DNA of 64,000 nucleotides from Candidatus Rhodoferax randersensis (GCA_016718155.1 JADKEH010000012.1:62001-126000); one strand, 5' to 3'. Positions 44,316 to 53,483 are shown, counted from the first letter of the stretch. Made by a program: numbers and translations. Notes: generated by a model not told the origin, from the letters alone.

Positions 44316-45787
44316 TTACCAGCGGGGCTCGCCGCGCTCGTTGACGGTCAGGGTGCGCCCCGGCGGGCTGGTCATCTGAACACGGTGCTCCACGCCCCGG
44401 AAGTAGTAGGTGACATCCCAGTACTGCGGCCGTGCCTGACTCGGTACCCGTTCGCAACGCCGGACATCCTGAAAGGTCGCCCGCTCGTATTCGTTGTCGC
44501 GTCCAATGTTGGCGCCAATGGCAGCGCCCGCGACAGCACCGCCAACCGTGGCCACGTCCTTGCCGGTACCGCCACCGATCTGGTGCCCCAGAATGCCGCC
44601 AATGATGGCGCCGACAATCGCACTCGGAACACTGGCATTGCCGCTGTCCTGGACCACCTGCTCACGCTCGATCCAGCACCGCTGCTCGGGCGAGTCGATC
44701 ACCGCGCGAACGGAGCTGATGCTGACCTCGTAGAGCCGCTCGTCATGGCGGCGCCGGTAGTCCGGGCCACCGTTCGTCGGCGCTGGTGCATAGCGATCAT
44801 CATCAAAACGTGTCTCCCGGCTGACGGGCCGTACCGAGGAGAGTCGATCATTTAATCCCATCGACCGCAGGGAGCCGTAACTGCCCGGCCGCAGGATGGT
44901 GCAACGTCCGCCAAACTGGGGTTCTTCGCAGACCTCCCACCGGTCGCCGACCACGACCGCGGACGAAGCGCGGTCATTGAAGCCGTAGCGCCCGAAATTG
45001 ACAATCCGTCTGTCGGCTGTGAAGGACTGGCCCTGAAAGCCGTCATGTTCATAGAACGTGACATACGCAGCCACCGGCACGGGCGCTGGCGGCGCCACTG
45101 GCAGTGGCGGATACCGAGGATCCTCGCCGCTGTGCACATCTCGACCCGCCAGGCGCACCGACGACACCCGATCGTTCAGACCCATCGCACCAAGCGACGA
45201 GTGACGACCCGCAGGCAAGACCACGCATCGCCCACCAAAGCGCTCGTCGTCGCAAAGCTGCCACGGTTCACCCACGACCTCAACCGACGAGGCACGGTCG
45301 TTGAATCCGTGGCGACGCAGTTCAGCAATGGGTCTGTCGGTGGTGAACGACTGGCCCCGGTAGCCGTCATGCTCATACAAGGTGACCCGTGTCCCGACGG
45401 GTGTGACATGGGGCAAGGGATGCGGGGTCGGAACCACCACCGGTGGACGACGCGGGTCCGCCACGCGCGGATCCCCGTACATGGCACGGACCGACAAGAT
45501 GCTGCGACGCAGACCAGTTGCACCCAGCGAGCCGTAGCTACCCGGGCGCAGCACCACGCAACGGCCGCTGAACTGCGCACCCTCGCATAACTCCCACGGA
45601 CCACCGGCCACCACCACGGACACCTCGCGGTCGGAGAAACTGAAACTTCCAAGGTCCGCCATTGGCTTGTCAACCGTGACCGCTTGGCCTTCGAAGTTCT
45701 CATGCTCGAAAAACTGATTTGCGCAGTAGCGTGCATCGCAACGCTCACCGCAGCCACCGCAAACAAGGCTCTGATTGATGTCTTCAT
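44316..45787 (-). pseudogene. exported beta/gamma-crystallin and glycine-zipper protein, frameshifted after the signal peptide
   Basis: The signal peptide MKTSIRALFAVAAVSVAMHATAQ starts at 45787 but is in a different frame from the mature part. The run AAAAA at 45709-45713 (TTTTT on the coding strand) needs one more base; then the frame joins as AQISFFEHENFEG and gives about 490 residues. The mature protein has three beta/gamma-crystallin units with the pattern YEHDGFQGQSF, a NDRxSS turn and GGRC, then a glycine zipper (GAIIGGILGHQIGGGTG) and a conserved C-terminal domain (CERVPSQARPQYWDVTYYF). Such crystallin units often bind calcium. The glycine-zipper part resembles the 17-kDa surface antigen type. 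Without the repair, the downstream frame has no good start. Confidence 0.8.
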
Positions 45788-46045
45788 GGCTTGATCCTGA
45801 AAATGGTTGAAGTTTGCCCCTAGGCCCCACTTTATGCGGTGCGACATACCCGAGGATAGCGACCGGGCTTGGTCTGTGGCGCTTTCGTGGAGATTACCCG
45901 TTTTCCCGGCAAGATCAAGCGCGGGCCAGCAGCCAGTTTGCCGGGTCTGCTTATCACCGTCGCCGCCATTGATGCCTGTCAATACACCCGAGCGGGCGCG
46001 GGTCTAGCATGAATTCTTTTACCGCACCTCGTGGAGAGCCCGATC

Positions 46046-47434
46046 ATGACTACTCACCCAATGACCCCCGCCGACGCGGCCTGGTACCACATGGATGGCC
46101 CCGCCAACCTGGCGGTCGTGACGGGCCTGTTGCTGACGCGCCAGCCACTGGACTTCGCCAGGGTACGCAAGATCTACCTGGAGCGCCTGCTTGACTTTGA
46201 CCGCTTTCGCCAACGCGTCGTCGAGGTCGGCCTGCCGCTGCCGACACCGCACTGGCAAGACATGCCGCACTTTGACATCGACCAGCATGTACACCACATC
46301 GCCCTGGCGGCACCGCATAACCAGGCCGCGCTACGGGCCTTGGTCAGCGACATCACCAGCACGCCGCTTAGTCGCGAACTGCCGCTGTGGCAGGTCTATG
46401 TGGTCGACGATGTCGAGGGCGGCAGCGCCCTGATCATGCGTTGCCACCACTGCATCGCCGACGGGACCGCCATGATGACGGTGGCCCAGCGACTCTTCGA
46501 TGCCGAGCCCGGCGCGTGGCGCCACGCGCCGGCACCCGTCCACGCCGCGCCACCCAGCCATGGCGCCGGGGCGGGACTGCTGGCGGCGGCCAGCGCCGCA
46601 ATCGACGTCGTGACGCATCCCCAGCACACCATGGAGACAGCCAAGCTGGTGCTGGGCGGCGCCGGCATGCTGCTTGCCGAGCTGCTGAGAGCCGACGATC
46701 CCCAGTCGCCTCTCAAGGGCGAGTTTGCGCCGGGCAAGCGTGTCGCCTGGTCAAAGCCGGTTGCCATCAAGGACGTCAAGGCCATTGGCGCACAGCATGG
46801 CGCCAAGGTTAACGATGTGATGGTGGCCGCCATGACAGGTGCCCTGCGCAGCTACCTGTTGGGTCGCGGGGTAGACGTGAACCACACCACCGTTCGCGCC
46901 ATGGTGCCGGTCGATCTGCGACCACCGCAACGCATGGGCCAGCTCGGCAACGAGTTCGGGCTTGTGTTGCTGGACCTGGCCGTCACCAAGGCCAGTGCGG
47001 ATCAGCGTCTCGCCAAAACCAAGGCCGGCATGGATGCGCTCAAGCGCTCGCCGGAACCGGTTGCAACGCGGGCGCTATTCGACCTGCTCGGGCTGGTACC
47101 CAAGGCGCTGGAGGACCTTTCGAACGAGCTGTTCGGGCGCAAAGCCAGTCTGGTCATGACCAATGTCGCGGGCCCACGTGAGCCGCTCTACCTAGCTGGC
47201 GTCGCCATCGACCGCATCCTGGGCTGGGCGCCGCATCCCGGCCGGCAGATCGGCATGGCCGTCAGCATCATGAGCTACCAGGGCATGGCGGCGTTAACTG
47301 TGATCGGCGATGCGCGCCTGGTGCCTGACCCCGAGGTCATCACCGACCACTTCAACCACGAATTTGCAGAGATGCTGCGTAAAGTGAAAGCCACCCCCGC
47401 CAAGGCGCCAGCCCGCAAGCGGGCGGCACGTTAG
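46046..47434 (+). CDS. wax ester synthase/diacylglycerol acyltransferase (WS/DGAT) family protein
   Basis: Acyltransferase of 462 residues that esterifies an alcohol or diacylglycerol with acyl-CoA to make storage lipid. The catalytic HHxxxDG motif is HHCIADG at residues 134-140. Other family segments are PLSRELPLWQVYVVDD, the loop NDVMVAAMTGALRSYL and the late VTNVAGPREPLYLAG. A GGAG sequence precedes ATG 46046; the longer GTG 46031 start is also in frame. It is followed by two minus-strand genes and overlaps the first by 4 bp. Confidence 0.93.
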   Translation: MTTHPMTPADAAWYHMDGPANLAVVTGLLLTRQPLDFARVRKIYLERLLDFDRFRQRVVEVGLPLPTPHWQDMPHFDIDQHVHHIALAAPHNQAALRALVSDITSTPLSRELPLWQVYVVDDVEGGSALIMRCHHCIADGTAMMTVAQRLFDAEPGAWRHAPAPVHAAPPSHGAGAGLLAAASAAIDVVTHPQHTMETAKLVLGGAGMLLAELLRADDPQSPLKGEFAPGKRVAWSKPVAIKDVKAIGAQHGAKVNDVMVAAMTGALRSYLLGRGVDVNHTTVRAMVPVDLRPPQRMGQLGNEFGLVLLDLAVTKASADQRLAKTKAGMDALKRSPEPVATRALFDLLGLVPKALEDLSNELFGRKASLVMTNVAGPREPLYLAGVAIDRILGWAPHPGRQIGMAVSIMSYQGMAALTVIGDARLVPDPEVITDHFNHEFAEMLRKVKATPAKAPARKRAAR

Positions 47435-47652
47435 CGCGCGCCGGCCCGCGCCAGAAACTCGGCCGCGCAGTCACGCAAGGCCTGCGACGGCGAGGCCATG
47501 GCCACCTGTAGCAATTCGCTTGCATAAGACGGGTCGCGCTCAAAGCGAGCCACGTCGATCCACCATCCATGCCCGGCCATCAGCCACTTGAATTCGACCT
47601 CGGCCAACAGCATGGCGCGTGCATCGGGACGGTTGACTGCTTCAGAGAGCAT
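47431..47652 (-). CDS. small conserved protein of unknown function
   Basis: Cytoplasmic protein of 73 residues, starting MLSEAVNRPDARAM and ending with EFLARAGAR. The central part WLMAGHGWWIDVARFERDPSYASEL looks structured and compact. I know no family function. It lies opposite the WS/DGAT gene with a 4-bp convergent overlap and after the phasin terminator in the same direction. ATG 47652 is preferred because the upstream in-frame reading is low-quality sequence. Confidence 0.6.
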   Translation of the reverse strand: MLSEAVNRPDARAMLLAEVEFKWLMAGHGWWIDVARFERDPSYASELLQVAMASPSQALRDCAAEFLARAGAR

Positions 47653-47730
47653 GGGCCTTCTTCCGGTTGGATATGAACTGGCTTGCAAGCAAGTGGTCGA
47701 TGCGCGGCGATGGAAACTGCACAAACAAAA

Positions 47731-47750
47731 GCGGCACCCGAGGGTGCCGC
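47731..47750 (-). terminator. rho-independent terminator for the phasin gene
   Basis: GCGGCACCC and GGGTGCCGC form a perfect 9-bp stem around a two-base GA centre. On the minus strand the stem is followed by TTTTGTTTGT, a U-rich tail. It lies 30 bp after the phasin stop. Confidence 0.85.
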
Positions 47751-47779
47751 TCAATCAGTCATGCCGCGCGGCACCTACT

Positions 47780-48322
47780 TCAACGCTTCTTCGCCGTCTT
47801 AGGGGCGACATCGACCACTTCGGCGGCCTCGGTCACATTGAATTCGGCGACGTCCATGGCCTTCTTGGCGGAGGCTTGGGCGGTTTCGATGATGCTTTGG
47901 CCAGTAGCCACGGCGCTTTTGAAGGCGGCGACAGCGGTCTCTGTGCCGGCTGGGGCGTTCTTGACCAGGTCATCCACGGCTTTGCTGAAGGCGGTCTGAG
48001 CCTCGCCAGCCTTGGCTTCGAAGGCTTTGACAAATTCGCCGCCAGCGCCAGCGGCCAAGGTGTACACCTGCTTGCCGTACGCAACCGAGTTCTCGGTCAG
48101 TGGTTTGATCAAGCCGGTCTGTAGGGCCAGCACTTCTTGTGGGTCTTTGGCATCCAGGACTGCCTGGAGGTGACCGAAGGACCCATTCAGGATTGATTTG
48201 GAAGCAGCCAAGTTCAACTCGACCAGCTTTTCGAAACCGGAATAGGCTTGTGAAGCCAGACCTTCAAAGGCCTCAACCGTGGCTTTGTTGGAAGAGGCAA
48301 ATTGTTCAGCGGTGTAAGTCAT
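47780..48322 (-). CDS. phasin family protein
   Basis: Phasin of 180 residues that coats polyhydroxyalkanoate granules. It has the family pattern EQFASSNKATVEAFEGLASQAYSGFEKLVELN, a helical central part and an alanine/lysine-rich C-terminal tail (AKKAM, APKTAKKR). It is not exported. AGGAG precedes the start. The upstream spacer has two TGCnnnGCA palindromes, like PhaR operators. The neighbours code for a WS/DGAT-like acyltransferase, so the locus may concern storage lipids. Confidence 0.94.
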   Translation of the reverse strand: MTYTAEQFASSNKATVEAFEGLASQAYSGFEKLVELNLAASKSILNGSFGHLQAVLDAKDPQEVLALQTGLIKPLTENSVAYGKQVYTLAAGAGGEFVKAFEAKAGEAQTAFSKAVDDLVKNAPAGTETAVAAFKSAVATGQSIIETAQASAKKAMDVAEFNVTEAAEVVDVAPKTAKKR

Positions 48323-48382
48323 TTCATGCTCCTGGGGTTTAAATCAACGACTGCCTGGCACGTCCCCCTTCCGAGGTTATGT

Positions 48383-48391
48383 TGCAGCGCA
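48383..48391. promoter_or_regulatory. TGC-N3-GCA site, candidate PhaR operator (proximal)
   Basis: TGCAGCGCA lies 61 bp before the phasin start. The TGC-N3-GCA form is like the operators described for PhaR, the PHA-responsive repressor. The match is short. Confidence 0.4.
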
Positions 48392-48434
48392 GCATGAGGC
48401 GATTATAGGAAGCACTCGACAGATAGCAAGGCTT

Positions 48435-48451
48435 TTGTTGCGGCGCAACAA
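48435..48451. promoter_or_regulatory. 17-bp palindrome with TGC-N3-GCA core, candidate PhaR operator (distal)
   Basis: TTGTTGCG and CGCAACAA are perfect 8-bp arms around one base; the core is TGC-GGC-GCA. It lies 113 bp before the phasin start. Two such sites upstream of a phasin support a shared repressor, likely PhaR. Confidence 0.45.
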
Positions 48452-48513
48452 TGATTAGGGCTAAGGCTCTAGACGATCGGGTGACCGGTTCGAACCAAGG
48501 TCGCGTGAAAGCA

Positions 48514-49416
48514 TTACTTCAGGTACTTTTTGTAGAGTTGTTTGCTGGCGTCTGGAAAGAACTTTCCTGCAGTGCTGATATCAATTTCGGACACAAACTG
48601 CCAGCCGAAGAACAGAATTCCGTCGTACTGCTCGGCGTGAACCAGTTCCTGTTCAATGAAGCTGTTGAATACAACCAGGTCCCAGGACGGAAACTTGAAA
48701 GCCTGTGCAATGAACAGTGTCTCGACGCGTGGGTTGGCCTGCTTGGCAAGACCGTGAAATGTTCGAGACCACTCGTGCAGGTATGCGATGTTGGTCGGGT
48801 CGCCGAGCCAGTACGGGTCGGTCCCCACCCAATCAACCAGGGCAACCGCTTTGAGCGCATAGGCCAAGGTGTTTGGCTTGCCCTGCGCCGCATATGGCGA
48901 CACCGTGATACCGATCGATGCCTGAGGAATGTGCTTCCTTACAAGGGCTGCACCGACTTTGAGCGCCGTCAACTGACGCTCCAACGCGACCGCGCTGTCG
49001 GATTCGTTTCCGGTACCGGAAAACACCTCATCCGTGATCAACACACGCACGCCACTTTCCAACAGATCTGCGTTGTCGCGGACATACTGCGTCAACTTCT
49101 GCTCTGCATCCGGTGCAATGGCACTGCGGGGGTAGCCCTGTCCGTCGGCAACCGGGGACATCAGCAACAAATCAAGAATGCTGGCCATGCCAGCAGCCTT
49201 GATTGCCCGTGACGTCGCAAGATTACCGGTGTAGCCAGCATTAATCTTGAATGGGGAAGTAGCCAGTTCAGACGGTGCCGAGAATATTTCGCCGACCAGC
49301 TTGCTTTTGATCGGAATCGGAACAGGGGTCGGCGTACTTGAGCTGTCGCCGCCTCCCCCGACTCCGCACGCCGCCAGCCAAAGTACCGACGCGAAGATGA
49401 CCAGTCGCTTCTTCAT
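48514..49416 (-). CDS. lipoprotein of unknown function, glycosidase-like barrel
   Basis: Lipoprotein of 300 residues with a LAAC lipobox (Cys17) and a Gly/Ser/Thr/Pro linker. The fold looks like an alternating beta/alpha barrel: repeated strand-like segments end in acidic residues (VLITDEVF, DWVGTDPYWLGD, ILFFGWQF). The terminal FGWQFVSEID and the GTDPYW segments resemble glycoside hydrolase active-site strands, but I recognise no family. It is outer-membrane or periplasm bound. It is flanked by the phasin and a PaiB-like gene and is transcribed alone. Confidence 0.65.
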   Translation of the reverse strand: MKKRLVIFASVLWLAACGVGGGGDSSSTPTPVPIPIKSKLVGEIFSAPSELATSPFKINAGYTGNLATSRAIKAAGMASILDLLLMSPVADGQGYPRSAIAPDAEQKLTQYVRDNADLLESGVRVLITDEVFSGTGNESDSAVALERQLTALKVGAALVRKHIPQASIGITVSPYAAQGKPNTLAYALKAVALVDWVGTDPYWLGDPTNIAYLHEWSRTFHGLAKQANPRVETLFIAQAFKFPSWDLVVFNSFIEQELVHAEQYDGILFFGWQFVSEIDISTAGKFFPDASKQLYKKYLK

Positions 49417-49524
49417 TGCTTCTCCCTGCCTGAAAAGCGCCTAGCCTAACAGGACGACGACATGACGGACATGCCATGGCGTGGTCGTCGGCCCGGACGG
49501 CGTCCACCACAAAGAATGACTAGG

Positions 49525-50178
49525 TCACGCCTTGTCTTGGGCTGGCGCTGGGGGTTGCACCAGCGCCGCCATGCCGCCGGCCTCCGGCGTGCCCAGCGCG
49601 GCCAGACCAGTGGCCACGCCGAGCCGGTCAGCCTGCGATCGGTTCTGGCTGACTTTCCATTTGCCGACCCAGCGTTGCACCGGGATCTCGATGCCAACGA
49701 TGGCTTTGAGCATGCTCTGCAGATAGTCGGCCGGTGCGTCCGCCACCTGCCAGGGTTGGGCCTGCGTGGCCTCGTGGACCTTGGTCAGGCGCGTCACCAC
49801 TTCCAGCACGCGCGCCGCGTCGTCAAAGACCCGTGGCACACCGTGGGCGTGCACGACCACGTAGTTCCAGGTTGGCACCGCCTTGCCGTGCTCGCGCTTG
49901 CTGGGATACCAGTTGGGCGACACATAGGCTTGCGGCCCCGTGAACACCACCACCGAGGACTGCGACCCCACCAGCGCCTGCCACACCGGGTTGGCGCGCG
50001 CCACGTGGCCGACCAAGGTGCCGTGTTCGCCCCGGTCTGCGTCCAGCAAGAACGGAATGTGGTTGACCAGCAATTCCCCGTCGTGCTGCACCACCCAGGT
50101 ACCCAGCGGGTGTGCGCGCACCAGCGCATGCAGTTTGTCGGGTTTGGCTTCCTCGAAATGGGCCGGCAGATAGGTCAT
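49525..50178 (-). CDS. PaiB-like FMN-binding negative transcriptional regulator family protein
   Basis: Protein of 217 residues with the PaiB/FMN-binding split-barrel pattern: MTYLPAHFEE, HPLGTWV, VNHIPFLLD, TGPQAYVSPNWYPSKREHGKAVPTWNY and a C-terminal EIPVQRWVGKWKVSQNRS, all typical. PaiB was first described as a regulator of sporulation in Bacillus; in Gram-negatives it may be a flavin-dependent enzyme or regulator. The start ATG 50178 overlaps the stop of the OsmC gene by 4 bp, so the pair is cotranslated. Confidence 0.9.
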   Translation of the reverse strand: MTYLPAHFEEAKPDKLHALVRAHPLGTWVVQHDGELLVNHIPFLLDADRGEHGTLVGHVARANPVWQALVGSQSSVVVFTGPQAYVSPNWYPSKREHGKAVPTWNYVVVHAHGVPRVFDDAARVLEVVTRLTKVHEATQAQPWQVADAPADYLQSMLKAIVGIEIPVQRWVGKWKVSQNRSQADRLGVATGLAALGTPEAGGMAALVQPPAPAQDKA

Positions 50179-50675
50179 GGCTGGGCCTTTGGCGAAGGGT
50201 CGGTCGGGGCTTGCAGCACGGGCTCGCACAGCACCTCGGTCTTGACCGAGTTGGCGAGGAAGCACGACGCATGGGCCTGGTGGTGCAAGGCCAGATGGGT
50301 GTCAAACGAGGGGACACGCTGGCCGGCAAAGCACACAACGGGCCGCAGCGTCACACGGGTCATCGCCAATTGGCTCTGCGCATTGCGCGCCAGCACACCG
50401 GTAGCTTCATCGCGGTAGTGGTCCACCACCCAGCCGGCCCGAGCGGCGATATCCAAGAACCACAGCATGTGGCAACTCGACAGCGCGGCCACGAAAGCTT
50501 CTTCCGGGTCCACCCCGGCCGCGTCCGACATGGGCAGAGGCACGATCTGCGGAGAGGCCGATGCCGGCACCACCGCACCGCCGTCGAATTGCCAACTGTG
50601 GCGACGGCTGTAGCGGTGATCGACAAAGGCTTGCGCGTCGCGCTGCCAGGCGATGGTGGCGGTGTAGGAGGACAT
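50175..50675 (-). CDS. OsmC family protein
   Basis: OsmC/Ohr-fold protein of 166 residues. The catalytic cysteine is in SSCHMLWFL (about residue 68), and a second cysteine occurs in VVCFAG near 114, fitting peroxide reduction by a Cys pair. Members remove organic hydroperoxides. It begins a two-gene unit with the PaiB-like protein and is preceded by an 81-bp spacer from the DUF6159 gene. Confidence 0.9.
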   Translation of the reverse strand: MSSYTATIAWQRDAQAFVDHRYSRRHSWQFDGGAVVPASASPQIVPLPMSDAAGVDPEEAFVAALSSCHMLWFLDIAARAGWVVDHYRDEATGVLARNAQSQLAMTRVTLRPVVCFAGQRVPSFDTHLALHHQAHASCFLANSVKTEVLCEPVLQAPTDPSPKAQP

Positions 50676-50756
50676 GGTGGGTGGTGCCTTGGGTGACTGC
50701 GGGAAAATTGCGGCCGAAGCGCTCCCGCGCCACCCCGGCTTTGTCGTTGAGAAAGG

Positions 50757-51614
50757 CTAGGCCTTGGGTGCAAACGCCATTTGCAGGGCGTTGGCGTCAA
50801 AGCCATTCGAGGCCGTGCCGCCTTGGGTGGCAAAGCGGTACAGTGCGGCCGCGTAGATGCCACCCAGCGCCGCCTGCACCAGGGCCGCGAGGATCACCCC
50901 CGCCACCACGGCGAATACCGCCAGACCAATCAGGGCGCCGCTGCCGGTGGTCGCGGCGGCCACCACCAACATGATGCCGAACACGACGATGAAGAAATGG
51001 ATCAACGCAAACGCCACGCCCATGCCAGCCTGGCCCACCACGTTTTCGCCCCAGGTCTTCTTGAGAATCGTCGCGCTCTCCTTCACGGCCTCAATCGGCC
51101 CGGCGTCGCGCGTCACCAGGATCGGCACCACCAGGTAAGTGGCCACCGTCCAGCCCACGCCCAACATGCCAACAATCATCCGTCCGATGAAGCCCACCCG
51201 CTCCTGAATGGCGCGCAACACCACGCCCACCGTGGCGGCAATGATGGCGTAGCCCAGGATGCTGCCAAACTTCGAACTCGCCACGCGCAGCCCGTCGCGC
51301 ACCGTCGGCACGCCACCGTCAAAGCGAATCATCGCAGCGCCAACCAGGGCAGCGTTGAAAAAGAAGATCACGAAGTACAGGCAGACATAGAACAGGAAGC
51401 CCACCAAGTAGGTGGCCATCGACACGGCCGAACCCCCTCGGTCCGACAGCCCGTCGAGCGCTCCGAGGCCCAGCAGTGGCAAGGCGAAGGACACCACCAC
51501 GACCAAGGCAGCCATAGCCGAGATCAACGGGAACACCAGCAACTGCTGGTCCTGCTTGAGCACGGCCCAACTGGCTTTGACCAGATGCCAACTGCGAGAT
51601 AGACGATTAAACAT
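50757..51614 (-). CDS. DUF6159 family membrane protein
   Basis: Membrane protein of 285 residues with about six hydrophobic segments. It starts MFNRLSRSWHLVKASWAVLKQDQQLLVFPL, the DUF6159-like N-terminus, and has a conserved ESATILKKTWGENVVGQAG segment between helices. No enzymatic residues are seen; it may be a channel or a membrane organiser. The upstream spacer 51615-52012 (398 bp) has no gene I can support; it should contain the promoter for this gene. Confidence 0.8.
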   Translation of the reverse strand: MFNRLSRSWHLVKASWAVLKQDQQLLVFPLISAMAALVVVVSFALPLLGLGALDGLSDRGGSAVSMATYLVGFLFYVCLYFVIFFFNAALVGAAMIRFDGGVPTVRDGLRVASSKFGSILGYAIIAATVGVVLRAIQERVGFIGRMIVGMLGVGWTVATYLVVPILVTRDAGPIEAVKESATILKKTWGENVVGQAGMGVAFALIHFFIVVFGIMLVVAAATTGSGALIGLAVFAVVAGVILAALVQAALGGIYAAALYRFATQGGTASNGFDANALQMAFAPKA

Positions 51615-52012
51615 GGTTTGCCCTTGCGTCAAGAAAAAGGAAACGGACGACCTCGCGCCAAAAACTGCGACGCGAGGCGAATGATACGACCGCCACCAAA
51701 GGTTGCTCCGCCGCACGTTGTCAGAGCCCGCACCGTCTGCCACACCGTCCGCCAGGCAGGCTTGCCGATGTTGTACCGAGCGTGCCAGAGTGAGCCCGTC
51801 GATCCACCAACAACCAAACGGGAGTTTGGGTTATGGGTGAACAGCTCGAGTTTGCACGCGCGTCAACCGTCAGTAGCGCGCGGCAGAACCCCTGCGCGGC
51901 GGGGATTGCGTGATGACCCTGTTTGGCCTGCATGACGACCTGCAAGCATTTCTGGGCTGCGACGTGCCACTCGGCGTGGCCCTGCGAGCCTGGGCGCCCG
52001 TGCCACCCTTGC

Positions 52013-52228
52013 TCAGTAATGCGGCGGCAGCTCGTCTCGCACGTTGCGCCCAACGCCATCGCCGCCCGCCTGAGGCTGACGCAAATCGGCCACCTGGCGA
52101 ATCAGCATATCGATCTGTTGCTGCTGGCGCACGATGATCTGCTCAAGCTGGTCAACCAGGTCCTCGGTAAAACTGACCTTGACCTCCAAATTGGTCAGAC
52201 GGTGCGCGGTGTCGTCGTAGTCGGTCAT
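52013..52228 (-). CDS. slyX: SlyX family protein
   Basis: Small coiled-coil protein of 71 residues: TAHRLTNLEVKVSFTEDLVDQLEQIIVRQQQQIDML, followed by a proline-containing tail ending ELPPHY, exactly the SlyX pattern. The function is not known in most bacteria. It starts 8 bp after the end of the MFS transporter gene on the same strand, so it is probably cotranscribed with it. Confidence 0.9.
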   Translation of the reverse strand: MTDYDDTAHRLTNLEVKVSFTEDLVDQLEQIIVRQQQQIDMLIRQVADLRQPQAGGDGVGRNVRDELPPHY

Positions 52229-52235
52229 GGTTTGT

Positions 52236-53483
52236 TCACTCAGGGTTCGCGGCGACGCGCCGGTGATGACGGTGGCGCCGAAAATGGACCACCGCCAGAC
52301 ACAGGGAAACAAGCTGCAGCAGCGAGCAGAAGTAAAACGGTGCGCCAATGCGCCAGTCCCCTTGCGGGTAGTGCGACACCAGCGCCAGCAGAGGTGCGGC
52401 CAACATCGGAGCCAGCACCGCCATCAGGCTGTTGAGCGAGCTGACTGCCCCCATGGTCTGGCCCTGGCTGCGGCTGTCCGCCGCGGACGAGATCAAGCTT
52501 TGCACCGAAGCGGTCACCGTGACGCCAAAGACATTGAAGGCGATGATGGCAAACATCATCCACCCCTGCGTGGCGGCGCCCCACAGCGCATAGGACAGTG
52601 CCGACGAAACCAAGCCAATGATGGCCAGCCGCTGCGGCGAAAAAAACTTGAGCAAGCGCCCGAGCAAAAAGCCCTGCACGGTGACCGAAACGATGCCCAC
52701 CGCCGCCAGTGACCAGCCATTCTCCATCGGACCCCAGCCAAACTTGAAGGTGGTGTAGAGCACCCAACTGGTGTACAGGACAAACTGCGCCAAGCCGCTG
52801 AAGGCCACCACGCCCACCAGTGGCCCGACCCCTTTGAGTTGCGCCAGCGCACGCAAGGCCGTCACCGGATGGGCGCTGCGCCAGGCAAAGGGCTTGCGCT
52901 GCGCCAGCGCCAGCGACTCTGGCAGCACAAAGTAGCCATACAGCAGGTTCGCCATGGCCAGCGCGCCCGCCACGAAAAACGGCAGATGCAGGTCGATGGC
53001 GCCAAGCAGCCCGCCCATCACTGGCCCGATGATGAAACCCAGGCCCATCATGGCGCCGAGCAAACCAAAGCGCTTGGCGCGCTGCTCGGGCGCCGTGATG
53101 TCGGCCACATAGGCGTTGGCAATCGCGGCGTTGGCCTGCATCGCCCCGGCCACCACGCGCACCGCCACCAGCACCCACAGGGCGGTGGCCATGGCGGTAC
53201 CAAAGAAGCTCACGCCAAGACCCAAAAAACCCAACAGCAGCACGGGTCGGCGGCCGTGGTGGTCAGCCAGGGCGCCCAGCAGCGGTGAGGCCAGGAAGTT
53301 GGCAATGCCAAAGGAAAACGCCACCACGCCGTACCAATAGGCTTGGTCCGACTGGGAACTGGAAAAGCTGCCGACCAGCGCTGGCAGCACCGGAATGATC
53401 AACCCGATGGCGACCATGTCGATCAACACGGTCAGCATGATGAAGGGCATCGCGGCTTCGCGCGAGCGCAGGGTTTTGAGCAT
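52236..53483 (-). CDS. MFS transporter, TetA-like drug:H+ antiporter
   Basis: Twelve-helix major facilitator of 415 residues in the TetA/drug:proton antiporter subfamily. The signatures GALADHHGRRPVLLLG (motif A, loop 2-3) and RVVAGAMQANAAIANAYVADITAPEQRAKRFGLLG (motif C region), and GFIIGPVMGG are present. It probably exports a lipophilic compound; the substrate cannot be predicted. It may be the first gene of an operon with slyX. Confidence 0.92.
   Translation of the reverse strand: MLKTLRSREAAMPFIMLTVLIDMVAIGLIIPVLPALVGSFSSSQSDQAYWYGVVAFSFGIANFLASPLLGALADHHGRRPVLLLGFLGLGVSFFGTAMATALWVLVAVRVVAGAMQANAAIANAYVADITAPEQRAKRFGLLGAMMGLGFIIGPVMGGLLGAIDLHLPFFVAGALAMANLLYGYFVLPESLALAQRKPFAWRSAHPVTALRALAQLKGVGPLVGVVAFSGLAQFVLYTSWVLYTTFKFGWGPMENGWSLAAVGIVSVTVQGFLLGRLLKFFSPQRLAIIGLVSSALSYALWGAATQGWMMFAIIAFNVFGVTVTASVQSLISSAADSRSQGQTMGAVSSLNSLMAVLAPMLAAPLLALVSHYPQGDWRIGAPFYFCSLLQLVSLCLAVVHFRRHRHHRRVAANPE

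Noticed and set aside
48487..48496. GGTTCGAACC resembling a tRNA T-arm
   Set aside because: It is a 10-base palindrome without a flanking acceptor stem or anticodon arm, so no tRNA or att site can be supported.
51615..52012. Possible gene in the 398-bp spacer between DUF6159 and slyX
   Set aside because: Short frames on both strands have no plausible start, motif or composition; treated as intergenic.
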